Assembly (NCBI RefSeq): GCF_900155615.1
Contig: NZ_FUHT01000003.1
Location: 806,001-870,000 of the forward strand
Direction of reading: 5' to 3'
Length of the DNA: 64,000 nt
DNA from: Massiliimalia massiliensis
GTDB taxonomy: Bacteria > Bacillota > Clostridia > Oscillospirales > Ruminococcaceae
Shown here: piece by piece, positions 51,558 to 59,078 of the stretch
How the letters are laid out: each line of letters begins with the position of its first letter
How positions within the stretch are numbered: the first letter of the stretch is position 1
The notes under the pieces: model-generated
What the model saw: only the letters and a program-made list of their open reading frames with translations
Database searches by the model: none
Told to the model about the DNA's origin: nothing
Made by a program: the position numbers and the translations under genes

Positions 51558-51962
51558 ATGATTTATACGATGATGCAGGTCTGCCGGGAACTTGACATGA
51601 CCTATCAGACTTTGAAATTTTATTGTAACGAGGGGTTGGTTCCTAATGTAAAACGCGATAGCAACAACAGGCGAATTTTTGATGAACATGATGTGAAATG
51701 GATCAAAGATCTCACCTGTTTAAAAAAATGTGGAATGAGTATTCAGGAAATGAAAGAATACCTTGCTTTGTGTTTGCAGGGAGCTGAGACGATTACTAAG
51801 CGTAAAGAAATGCTGGCAAAAAAGCAGGAATCCCTGCGCGCATCTATCAAAGAGTTAGAGGACAGCGTTGCCTATATCGAATGGAAGCAGAATTTCTATG
51901 ATGAGGTGCTTTCGGGAAAACGACCTTATGTAAGCAATCTAATTCAGGGAAAGAAAGTTTAA
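51558..51962 (+). CDS. MerR-family regulator, NmlR/AdhR-like
   Basis: 134 residues: MerR HTH (MMQVCRELDMTYQTLKFYCN), wing (NNRRIFDEHDVKWIKDLTCL), then a dimerisation coiled coil. Cys54 falls at the position of the single conserved Cys of the NmlR/AdhR subfamily, which responds to aldehydes or nitric oxide; Cys58 is extra. Such regulators typically control an alcohol dehydrogenase, aldo/keto reductase and CMD gene, exactly the divergent cluster here. GAGGAG precedes the ATG. Confidence 0.88.
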   Translation: MIYTMMQVCRELDMTYQTLKFYCNEGLVPNVKRDSNNRRIFDEHDVKWIKDLTCLKKCGMSIQEMKEYLALCLQGAETITKRKEMLAKKQESLRASIKELEDSVAYIEWKQNFYDEVLSGKRPYVSNLIQGKKV

Positions 51963-52085
51963 AAAGGCTTTGCTTTTCCATCTGTGTTATTTATGCGATG
52001 ATTCTTTGCCTTGGCATTACGGTTTTTTAATTTTTATATTTTGACATCATCTTCAAACAAATAATAATACGCGTTACGATATAAA

Positions 52086-52140
52086 AACAGAGGACGAAAT
52101 CTGGAAATCTCATTTTGAGTTCCAAATATCGTCCTCTGTT
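52086..52140 (+). repeat. Hairpin repeat, copy 1 (possible merR terminator)
   Basis: A 21-bp stem 52086-52106/52120-52140 with two mismatches. A related element with a shorter intact stem (11 bp, 52530-52540/52558-52568) lies at 52521-52577; the two sequences share the ACAGAGGACGAAAT start and a TCTCATTTT-like loop. Confidence 0.7.
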
Positions 52141-52287
52141 CCATTGTTTCCTTCGTCTGAAAAAACTTTTATGACACAGAAAGGAGTGAAAAGCCTGTCT
52201 GACAAATCAGTTCGAATCAGGTAACGTTCTATTTTCGTGTTTTTATAAAAGCATTATCCGCCTAACAAGGATTTAACGACGGCAAAA

Positions 52288-52335
52288 AATCCCGGTTATA
52301 ATCCGAACTTTTTGGTTCGAATTATAACCGGGATT
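52288..52335 (+). terminator. Hairpin immediately left of the first 169-bp repeat
   Basis: A 21-bp stem 52288-52308/52315-52335 with one mismatch and a 6-nt loop, preceded by A6. It ends three bases before the direct repeat starts. The other repeat copy is also directly preceded by a hairpin, of different sequence. Confidence 0.7.
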
Positions 52336-52338
52336 CAG

Positions 52339-52507
52339 TTGGGCTAGGGTGACGGAATTGTTACCCTGTGATTCAGAAGAAAAATGAGAATTAGGGGTTC
52401 AGATTTGGTCACTTTTTTATTTTTGCATTGCGATTTTCTTAATTTTACTTTTTGATGTCCCATTTTTATAAAAATGAGCAAACCTGGAAAAGTAGCTTTA
52501 ATACTGG
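52339..52507. repeat. 169-bp direct repeat, left copy
   Basis: Matches 60325-60493 in the same orientation with a single difference (52499 T versus 60485 A), offset 7,986 bp. It includes a GGGTGAC-N6-GTTACCC near-dyad at its left end and the perfect palindrome CATTTTTATAAAAATG. No long ORF is present. The copies bracket the island genes. Confidence 0.95.
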
Positions 52508-52520
52508 GATTATAACATAA

Positions 52521-52577
52521 AACAGAGGACGAAATTTGGATGTCTCATTTTTTGAGTTCCAAATTTCGATCTGGGTT
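52521..52577 (-). repeat. Hairpin repeat, degenerate copy 2
   Basis: Related to 52086-52140. The intact core stem is 52530-52540/52558-52568 (11 bp). It lies just after the end of the minus-strand island operon and could terminate it, though there is no T-run. Confidence 0.55.
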
Positions 52578-52650
52578 TGCTTAAAAATCAAATGAGAATC
52601 AGGAAAGTGGATATAACTATTTTCAAATTTTGCATGAAAATGATATATCA

Positions 52651-53004
52651 TCATTTTCTTTTTCTAAATTCATCTCTACTGGAAATCTGTCCCAAACGAA
52701 CTAATCTTGAAGCGATGGATTCTGTAGATCTTTTAAAGTAAGCACAAATTTCCTTGTTTGTGTACCCCGATTGAAATCTATGGCAAAGTTCTTCCTCTTC
52801 TTCTGGCGTCCAGAGCTTTCCGGAATTTTCGACCTTTCTTTTACTATCAGCAGAATGTGTATCAATATAATTCAGTATCGTATATAGGGCTCGCACGACT
52901 TCAATCTGATTGCAGCTGTCTTTTTCAGAAAGGACCTCGCCGGTCACAGGGTTGATTCCGTCTGCCAAAGATGTGATCATCTCTTTAGCGCGAACAATAT
53001 TCAT
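52651..53004 (-). CDS. Small HTH (SANT/GcrA-like) protein
   Basis: 117 residues. The N-terminal half (MNIVRAKEMITSLADGINPV, TGEVLSEKDSCNQIEVVRAL) resembles a common helical module attached to DNA-binding domains; the C-terminal half is a SANT/HTH unit: LWTPEEEEELCHRFQSGYTN, KEICAYFKRSTESIASRLVR. GAAGGTGAA fits ATG 53004; GTG 53010 is too close to it. It is last in the island operon, 82 bp after the glycine-zipper gene, and may regulate it or interact with DNA. No enzymatic motif. Confidence 0.72.
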   Translation of the reverse strand: MNIVRAKEMITSLADGINPVTGEVLSEKDSCNQIEVVRALYTILNYIDTHSADSKRKVENSGKLWTPEEEEELCHRFQSGYTNKEICAYFKRSTESIASRLVRLGQISSRDEFRKRK

Positions 53005-53086
53005 ATTCACTTCACCTTCTTTTGACAGTTTTTGATTTCAAAGCCGCATACTTTGAATATTAAAACAGCAGGAAATCGGTTTGAAG

Positions 53087-54106
53087 TTAAACATTAGTTT
53101 TCATATTTTTTAAAAAACTCTCTATGTCGGATTTCGTTTTATCGGATTCCTCCGTCAGCAGACCGTCATCGGTCAAAAGCGGTGTATCCAAAACAGATTT
53201 AATGGTGATTGCTACACTTGCGGCGGAAGCAACTGCTTTTTTTGATTCATCACTATATTTGCGATAATCGTCGCCTTCTGTCTTGAAGATATCTTCTATT
53301 TTAAAGATGAGCGGCAAAAAGCAGGAATCAAGGCGAGCCAACAAATTGTAAAACAGGTAGGTTCTTCTGCGAATGGTTTCACATTGTAAGGAAGCTGTTT
53401 CAAGCTGGGAAGCAATTTGCTGTGCTTCGGAATGATTGGTATATGCTCTTTCAAGTTCTTTTTTTGCAGCGTAACCGGCAACAAGCCCCATAACCATCAA
53501 AGCGGGACCGGCGACTAGACCGCCAAGCACGGCGGTACCACCTGCTATTCCCAGTCCTCCTGCCGCTATAGAACCACCGCCGAAAAAGGCAAGTGTGGCA
53601 TTGGTTGCCGCCGCGCCGCTCAAGGTTGAAATTGCTGTTCCGGTAGATGCGCAGGCTAATGCCTGAGCTGCCCCATAAGCGCCGAATGCCACCAAAGCTC
53701 CGCCGGCTGTTCCGGCAGCAGTGCCGCCCGCAAGCGAACCGGCAAAATGAACCATGGCTTTTAACTTCACAAATTCTTGATTGTCAATATGGAGTTTCTT
53801 GAGTTCGTCTAATCCTTCGGAATTCTGAAAATCTACATTTTTGATTTTGGTGAAAGTTTCCAGGAATTCGTTAATGGTATGATTCAGAACGAATAGTTTT
53901 TCTTCTCCTAATTTTTGAAGCGAAACGCTGCAGGCGAGTCTTTGAGCATTTAGCTGCTCGGTAGAAGATTCAATCAGTTCATTTGCGGTTTCATTGACTT
54001 GCTTTGCTGTGTGATAATCCACACCGGCTTTTACTCCCTTACCGATTCCCAAGCCTCCTGTTGCGGCAGCGACCCCGATGCCGATAAATAAAACGGGTAA
54101 TGGCAT
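53087..54106 (-). CDS. Glycine-zipper membrane-inserting protein
   Basis: 339 residues. A short N-terminal hydrophobic segment (LPVLFIGIGVAAATGGLGIG) is followed by an amphipathic coiled-coil region (residues ~30-110), then a ~95-residue stretch of Gly/Ala-rich hydrophobic sequence (AGSLAGGTAAGTAGGALVAF to GGLVAGPALMVMGLVAGYAA), then a charged helical C-terminus. The alternation of coiled coil and long glycine-zipper hairpin resembles pore-forming or membrane-remodelling proteins. No known family assigned. GGAGG fits ATG 54106. It is 12 bp after the TerB gene, third in a tight M48-TerB-zipper operon. Confidence 0.75.
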   Translation of the reverse strand: MPLPVLFIGIGVAAATGGLGIGKGVKAGVDYHTAKQVNETANELIESSTEQLNAQRLACSVSLQKLGEEKLFVLNHTINEFLETFTKIKNVDFQNSEGLDELKKLHIDNQEFVKLKAMVHFAGSLAGGTAAGTAGGALVAFGAYGAAQALACASTGTAISTLSGAAATNATLAFFGGGSIAAGGLGIAGGTAVLGGLVAGPALMVMGLVAGYAAKKELERAYTNHSEAQQIASQLETASLQCETIRRRTYLFYNLLARLDSCFLPLIFKIEDIFKTEGDDYRKYSDESKKAVASAASVAITIKSVLDTPLLTDDGLLTEESDKTKSDIESFLKNMKTNV

Positions 54107-54118
54107 AAAAAACACCTC

Positions 54119-54901
54119 CTACAGTGAAATCAGCGCCATGACGCTGTCCATGATTGTCTTTTTACGCTCATTGATTTCATTTACATGAGCCTCGATAGTT
54201 AAATAAGGTCTGTTGGTAGTTTTGATCCAAACGAGTTCTTTTTCTAAGTCCAATACCGTTAAAATGCTGCTCTGCATTTCCAAATAGATCGCTTGATCGA
54301 CATTGCATTTTTCTACAACATAATTGATCAAATCCTGTTCCGCTTGATTGTAACTTTCGTCGCTGTAAGCAACAGTCAGTAAATCCCACACCAGCAGCTT
54401 TGGGGTGATGATAGCTTCATCTGTTCCATGAGAATGAATGATAGCGCTGTCAATACCAGAACGTAAGGCGGCTATATATGACTCTTTGCTTGCCATAAGT
54501 TCAAGGCTGATCTTACATTCACTGATAATATCAGCCTTTACCTGTTCAAAATTCGGATCGAGTTCCTTGCCGATAGCGTCAAACTTTTCTTCTTCACCGT
54601 GAAAGATCTCGCCGTCAGCGGCCATGAGATAATAGATGATTTTTAAAGCATTTCTCACAGAGAGGGCAAAGTGATCTTGCCCGTTTTTTCCCCCCGTATA
54701 GTCTTTTTTTTGAAAGAATTCTTTCATTTGTTTGGTGGCCTTACCGCTAGTCTCTGCAAACTTATCCTTTACTTTCTCAGCGATATTCTGAAGATGCTCT
54801 TTCGTTTCGGCGGTGTTGATGTCTTTCACTTTGTCTCGAACAGTATCGGATGCTGTGTGCAAAGATTTTTTCAGTTCGTTTCTAAAATCTGTCATTGGCA
54901 T
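54119..54901 (-). CDS. TerB-domain protein
   Basis: 260 residues: an N-terminal charged helical region (residues 1-75) and an all-helical TerB-like domain beginning FALSVRNALKIIYYLMAADG and containing EIFHGEEEKFDAIGKELDPN and VAYSDESYNQAEQDLINYV, both of the xxADGxxxxxE acidic metal-site type. TerB domains occur in tellurite-resistance/stress systems and bind divalent metal at the membrane. GGAGGT precedes the ATG. It is 16 bp after the M48 gene and 12 bp before the glycine-zipper gene. Confidence 0.83.
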   Translation of the reverse strand: MPMTDFRNELKKSLHTASDTVRDKVKDINTAETKEHLQNIAEKVKDKFAETSGKATKQMKEFFQKKDYTGGKNGQDHFALSVRNALKIIYYLMAADGEIFHGEEEKFDAIGKELDPNFEQVKADIISECKISLELMASKESYIAALRSGIDSAIIHSHGTDEAIITPKLLVWDLLTVAYSDESYNQAEQDLINYVVEKCNVDQAIYLEMQSSILTVLDLEKELVWIKTTNRPYLTIEAHVNEINERKKTIMDSVMALISL

Positions 54902-54917
54902 GGTTTGACCTCCGTCT

Positions 54918-57251
54918 CTAAAACCTTAGAGGAGTTTCTGACTCCATCAGCTCGTCAAATTCTTTTTGATTTGTAAATTGCGGTTCTCTGCCGAGAATCT
55001 TCTGGATCGTAATATTTCCGTGAATGATCAGATCGGAATTATCGGAATCCAGTCCGTGGTGAATCTCATCAAATCCATTCATAAAAGCAGAAATATCTTC
55101 CGCAAGATAGGTTGAAACCTTTTCTTGGAGCTGTGCTTTAAATTCTTGAAGCTTGTTTAAAAAAATTGTTGTCTTAGCTTCGGAAAGAATCATTTTTTCA
55201 TGAATCAGTTGTGTTTCTTTCTTTTCGTTTGAAATCTCTTTTACGATTGCCAGTGCGGCTCTGCCTGCTCCTACATAATTAAAACGGGTAACAAATCTGC
55301 CTGAAAACAAAACCCAATTTGCGCCTGATTCAATGGCGGCGTGAATAGCGGCATCAGCGGTATCGGCGATTGTGAAAGTCATACTTGAGATAGTCAGCAT
55401 ACGGTCAACTGTCCTGTTATGAAAGGGAAGGACTTTGTTCCAGTTCATTTTGTGTAGGTCGCTCCAACTCTGAATATTTGCTCCGGATAACTCATGCAGG
55501 AGCCGCCGTAGAAGGAAAAAAGCTCTGACAATACACTCATTAATAAGTACCGGAATAGCCTGCTGACCGATTTGCATGGCAACGCCCATCTCAGTACGCA
55601 GGTCAAATTTGAGTGGAATCAAGTTACCGTTTGTATCTTTTTTCCCTAGTAATGTTCCATTGAACAATTTGGAAATATAGACAGAAAGCTCTTTGTATCC
55701 TTTTGGATTTTGCTTTTGAAACACAGGAAGTGCAGAAAGTTCCTTAAGGAAGGAAACTAACGGTCCTGGAAGACCTGTTCCAAAGCTGCCTTTCATAATG
55801 GAACCAGAAGAGCCAGCAACATCGCTGACCATATGGAATACCCAGTTTATAACGCCAAACATAATTTTCTCCGGAAAATTCTTGCCGACGAGGGCAAGCC
55901 CATCCTCACCAAGCGGCACCGGTATGAATTTGCCTGTAACATCAGTTCCGTAAACCTTTTTTGTAAATTGTGTTAAAATTGAGCATATCAATCCTATAAG
56001 GGTTGGATGATGAGAGAAATCACGAAGATGATGCTGTAGCCCTCCGCCAAAAGTACTTGTTGCCTTATCTGCCGCAATGGGAAACATATCTTCCAAATGC
56101 TTTACAGCCTTTGCAGGGTCTGTACCAGTATAACCCTGCAATTTTGCAACTTTGACTACTAATATTTCTGCTTGTTCATTGCCCCATTGATTAGCGCGTT
56201 CAAGCGAGAATTCTCCTACAAACAAGCTATCCAAAATGCCGGCAAGGATGCCACTTGTGACCGCCAGCGCATAATCCGCTCTGTCTGCTTTATTGGTATA
56301 GCGATCAAGTTGCGCATTGACTTTATGTAAAGTATGATTGATTTTATCCAGATTTACATCCTGATCAGAATCGCTGACAGTAACGGAAACGTCGGCAGAT
56401 ATCACTTCTTGTTCTTCGGATTTTGTCTGTGCTCTTTCCAAATCTTCAAGTGTGTAGGTGCCGTTCAAAATCTCGGTAAACTGCTGTGATTTTGACCACT
56501 CGTAACATTCATAGGCACGTGTAGCAAGTCTGGGATGCGTTTCATCCTGTACCAGCATGAATTCCATCAGTTTATTGGATTTTGAATCGTTAACGAACGC
56601 TTTTAAATCCATAGCCTGTCGTAGAAACTCATCGCGATTCACATGTTGATACCCGTGAAGTTTTAAAAGAAGATCAATGGTTTTTTCTGCGCTGCCGTCA
56701 CAAAGAACAGCAGCTCTGTCTGCTGAAAGTTCACTGCACCTGTCCCAAAACAATAAAGCACGAACGAGAGTCGGTGTCAAATATTTGCGTACTGCCGGAA
56801 TCCTTGACAATGGACTTTTTTCAATGCCGTTTATTAACTGTGCAGCCATCGAATGATACAGGTAATGTTTACAGGCAATGTGGCCGCATTCGTGTGCCAG
56901 TACACTGCTTATCATATCTAACGATAATTCATGAGTTAATCTTGATGTCACACAGATAAAAGGGGAGGTGTTTCCTCCGGTAAAAGCATTTAATTCTTTT
57001 GACTTCAAATAGTAAATCTCGGGCATAGCTATGTCAAGTTTACTACAAATAGGGGGCAGAAGCCTGTAAATTTCAGAAAACTGCTTGTCACTGATTCGAA
57101 TCGCAGAGGAAAGCAAATCGATTTTGGCTGATTTTTCATCTACATTCGCGATGTATGCCTCACGCAGCTTGACAAATTTCGGAAAGGAATTCATTGCCTC
57201 AAAAGCCTTCCTATCCAATTCGTGAAGATAGAGGACTGAATGATATGTCAT
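54918..57251 (-). CDS. M48 metalloprotease fused to a large uncharacterised domain
   Basis: 777 residues. The N-terminal ~250 are an M48 peptidase: SKELNAFTGGNTSPFICVTS, zinc motif HECGH at residues 120-124, and third ligand Glu174 in CSELSADRAAVLCDGS. Unlike HtpX or Ste24 there are no clear membrane helices around the motif. The remaining ~500 residues start after a linker rich in Asp/Glu (residues ~280-330) and include DYALAVTSGILAGILDSLFV, FGGGLQHHLRDFSHHPTLIG, FGTGLPGPLVSFLKELSALP and a helical C-terminus. I recall this domain from hypothetical Firmicutes proteins but know no function. ATG 57251 follows AAAGGAAA, five bases after the XRE stop. Confidence 0.82.
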   Translation of the reverse strand: MTYHSVLYLHELDRKAFEAMNSFPKFVKLREAYIANVDEKSAKIDLLSSAIRISDKQFSEIYRLLPPICSKLDIAMPEIYYLKSKELNAFTGGNTSPFICVTSRLTHELSLDMISSVLAHECGHIACKHYLYHSMAAQLINGIEKSPLSRIPAVRKYLTPTLVRALLFWDRCSELSADRAAVLCDGSAEKTIDLLLKLHGYQHVNRDEFLRQAMDLKAFVNDSKSNKLMEFMLVQDETHPRLATRAYECYEWSKSQQFTEILNGTYTLEDLERAQTKSEEQEVISADVSVTVSDSDQDVNLDKINHTLHKVNAQLDRYTNKADRADYALAVTSGILAGILDSLFVGEFSLERANQWGNEQAEILVVKVAKLQGYTGTDPAKAVKHLEDMFPIAADKATSTFGGGLQHHLRDFSHHPTLIGLICSILTQFTKKVYGTDVTGKFIPVPLGEDGLALVGKNFPEKIMFGVINWVFHMVSDVAGSSGSIMKGSFGTGLPGPLVSFLKELSALPVFQKQNPKGYKELSVYISKLFNGTLLGKKDTNGNLIPLKFDLRTEMGVAMQIGQQAIPVLINECIVRAFFLLRRLLHELSGANIQSWSDLHKMNWNKVLPFHNRTVDRMLTISSMTFTIADTADAAIHAAIESGANWVLFSGRFVTRFNYVGAGRAALAIVKEISNEKKETQLIHEKMILSEAKTTIFLNKLQEFKAQLQEKVSTYLAEDISAFMNGFDEIHHGLDSDNSDLIIHGNITIQKILGREPQFTNQKEFDELMESETPLRF

Positions 57252-57255
57252 ACGC

Positions 57256-57480
57256 TCATTTCCTTTTCTCAGATTTTTGGTCCGGCACAAACTCCATAAT
57301 ATCATCTAACTTACAATCCAGAGACGTGCAAAGTTTTTCAAGTGTTTTTACTCGGACGTCTTCATTTCGTCCAAGCTTTGCCATGGCATTTGTGGTGATC
57401 CCTGCAAGGCGGGTCAGTTCGGTCTTGCTCAACCTTTTGTCTATCAGCATTTTCCAGAGTTTATTATAGCTGACAGCCAT
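57256..57480 (-). CDS. XRE-family HTH regulator
   Basis: 74 residues, one Cro/C1-type helix-turn-helix: YNKLWKMLIDKRLSKTELTR, LAGITTNAMAKLGRNEDVRV, KTLEKLCTSLDCKLDDIMEF. The C-terminus is basic. AAGGGGGAT lies upstream of the ATG. It heads the island operon and probably represses it, since a sigma-A promoter lies immediately upstream. Confidence 0.88.
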   Translation of the reverse strand: MAVSYNKLWKMLIDKRLSKTELTRLAGITTNAMAKLGRNEDVRVKTLEKLCTSLDCKLDDIMEFVPDQKSEKRK

Positions 57481-57521
57481 TCTATAGGATCCCCCTTTCT
57501 ATAATAAAATCTCGCAACTTT

Positions 57522-57550
57522 ATTATATCAATTTCGCTTATAAAACACAA
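57522..57550 (-). promoter_or_regulatory. Island operon promoter
   Basis: Minus-strand TTGTGT (57545-57550), 17-bp spacer, TATAAT (57522-57527), 41 bp upstream of the XRE gene. Confidence 0.62.
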
Positions 57551-57722
57551 GATAATCTTGAAAAATTAAAGAAAATTTTTAAATATTATGTTTTGGATTT
57601 ACAGACATCTGAAATGGTGTATGAAACAAAAAGACAGAAGATGAAACAGTATTTTATCGAGACTTAGCGCATAAAACAAGACCCATTCTTCGAATATTTT
57701 ATCAAAAAACGAGTCTCTTTTA

Positions 57723-57881
57723 TCAATGCGAAGACTTAAAATTGTAAATAGGTTTTAATACTTCAATGATATCTACCGCATCGCCGATCGTGTGGAGGAT
57801 ATCGTTCAGCGATTTATATGCCATCGGAGCTTCATCGATTGTAGATTCATTGACAGAAGTGGTGTAGATTCCCGTCATCAT
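57723..57881 (-). pseudogene. C-terminal remnant of an RtcB RNA ligase
   Basis: The minus strand encodes 52 residues: MMTGIYTTSVNESTIDEAP, then MAYKSLNDILHTIGDAVDI, ending IEVLKPIYNFKSSH. The DEAPMAYK and final KPIYNFK segments are characteristic of the C-terminal end of bacterial RtcB-family proteins (about 380-480 residues). The fragment is preceded directly by an in-frame stop (TAA AAA ATG), and nothing of the catalytic domain remains nearby, so this is a truncated relic. The rest of the gap 57551-57722 shows only short hairpins (GAGACT/AGTCTC at 57658/57711). Confidence 0.75.
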
Positions 57882-57916
57882 TTTTTAGGTTTTCAATTTC
57901 TAACCTAAATGTAATT

Positions 57917-58153
57917 TCAGTACCACATAATTAACTTTTCTTCGGGAATTTTTCCGCTTTTGGCAATTTTTATGAGTGCCTGACGAGCGTGACCGGGAGC
58001 AGTTCTGAATTCATAAAAATCTGCATTTTCCAATTCTATAATTTCTTGAGTGCGAACATCAACTTTAATATGATCTGGTTTTTCCAAATCCTCGTAATAC
58101 ATATCTGCCTCAATGATATTATTTTTCAGATTTATTTTTCTTAAGCGCAGCAT
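57917..58153 (-). CDS. Small conserved hypothetical protein
   Basis: 78 residues: LRLRKINLKNNIIEADMYYE, DLEKPDHIKVDVRTQEIIEL, then APGHARQALIKIAKSGKIPE. A mixed beta-rich N-terminus and a C-terminal helix. I recognise no characterised family. GAGGTG precedes the ATG. It sits just upstream of the RtcB remnant in the AT-rich island. Confidence 0.6.
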   Translation of the reverse strand: MLRLRKINLKNNIIEADMYYEDLEKPDHIKVDVRTQEIIELENADFYEFRTAPGHARQALIKIAKSGKIPEEKLIMWY

Positions 58154-58404
58154 AAATGATACACCTCATTTTGTATGTGATCCGTCGCCGTAGTTTTCCT
58201 ATATGCTTTTATATTAAAATAGTGGCTTGTTTTAAATATCCAATGTATGTTCTTTCAGAATTCATTTATAAGGCTTTCCAAACCTTCTTATATCTCATCC
58301 CATTCCTTTCGCATAAATTTAAGGATTTTCATTTCACTTGGTGGCAAGTACATAATTACACCTCAAATTTCATCTTGTTGTATTTCTTCACATGTTTTAG
58401 CAAA

Positions 58405-58614
58405 TTATTTGATTTTTTCCTGTTGCGGACCGCTTTCTTGTGAGAGCGGTTCATTTGCTTTTTGGATTACTTCAAATTTTTCAGGAGGGTACAGGTAGTC
58501 TTCTCCGGAATCATCGATGATTCTGTACCATCCTTGCTCTACAGAAATAACATGATATATTTTGTTTTTTGTCAGCATGAGAAACTCTGTTTCTCCGGTC
58601 CATCTGATCTTCAT
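58405..58614 (-). CDS. Small hypothetical protein with SH3-like beta pattern
   Basis: 69 residues: MKIRWTGETEFLMLTKNKIY, HVISVEQGWYRIIDDSGEDY, LYPPEKFEVIQ, with a polar tail. The pattern K-Y-x-V-x-S-V-E-x-G-W-Y-R-I-x-D-D-x-G-E-D-Y-L-x-P-P is one I recall from many short clostridial hypothetical proteins. AAGGTAAG lies shortly before the ATG. No function known. Confidence 0.65.
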   Translation of the reverse strand: MKIRWTGETEFLMLTKNKIYHVISVEQGWYRIIDDSGEDYLYPPEKFEVIQKANEPLSQESGPQQEKIK

Positions 58615-58693
58615 TTTCTTACCTTTTATACTTCACTTTCTTTATTGAATATTTTATAGTACATAGGATTGTTTTAAATATCCAAAGCACAAT

Positions 58694-58900
58694 TTAATAA
58701 TTCCGAAACGGACACCTTTCGCATATTACTTTCCAGTTTTCCTTTTTCTTAAATCGTTCCGGAATAGCACTGTCAATGACAGATTGATTTTCCATGCAGT
58801 CAATGTCCTGCTCCCACTCATCTGTTAAAGGGCACTTTACCTTTTCGGCTATTCCTCTTTCATCAGGGATATATTTTACACCTTTATAGTTAAAAACCAT
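58694..58900 (-). CDS. Small hypothetical protein with Cys pairs
   Basis: 68 residues: MVFNYKGVKYIPDERGIAEK, VKCPLTDEWEQDIDCMENQS, VICERCPFRNY. Four cysteines (one CxxC near the end) could bind metal. The ribosome site is weak (GGTAAAG). Not recognised; support is moderate because neighbours on the same strand look genuine. Confidence 0.45.
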   Translation of the reverse strand: MVFNYKGVKYIPDERGIAEKVKCPLTDEWEQDIDCMENQSVIDSAIPERFKKKENWKVICERCPFRNY

Positions 58901-59078
58901 TTTTCATCTTTACCCATCAAAATTTTTCTCTGTTTTTATTATATCTAAGTGAAAGCGTCAAATCAATCCGATTTTCTCAAATAAAATATAAAGATTTTAT
59001 TATGATCTAAAAGGCTTTACCCGATCTTTAGAAAAGAGTAAAATGTAATTGTAATGATACTATAAAGGGGGAAATATC

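Larger units (their letters stand above)
51963..52650. other. Hairpin- and repeat-rich intergenic region at the left island edge
   Basis: Nearly 690 bp without a supportable gene. It holds hairpins at 52086-52140 and 52288-52335, the left 169-bp direct repeat, and a second, degenerate copy of the first hairpin at 52521-52577. A stretch at 52585-52625 (ATGAGAATCAGG ... TTTTGCAT) weakly echoes part of the 169-bp repeat. Very AT-rich. Confidence 0.7.

Noticed and set aside
52259-52345. attC-like integron site (GCCTAAC ... hairpin ... GTTGGGC) at the left repeat
   Set aside because: The left copy has RYYYAAC and GTTRRRY-like ends, but the right copy does not, and there is no integron integrase or cassette array.
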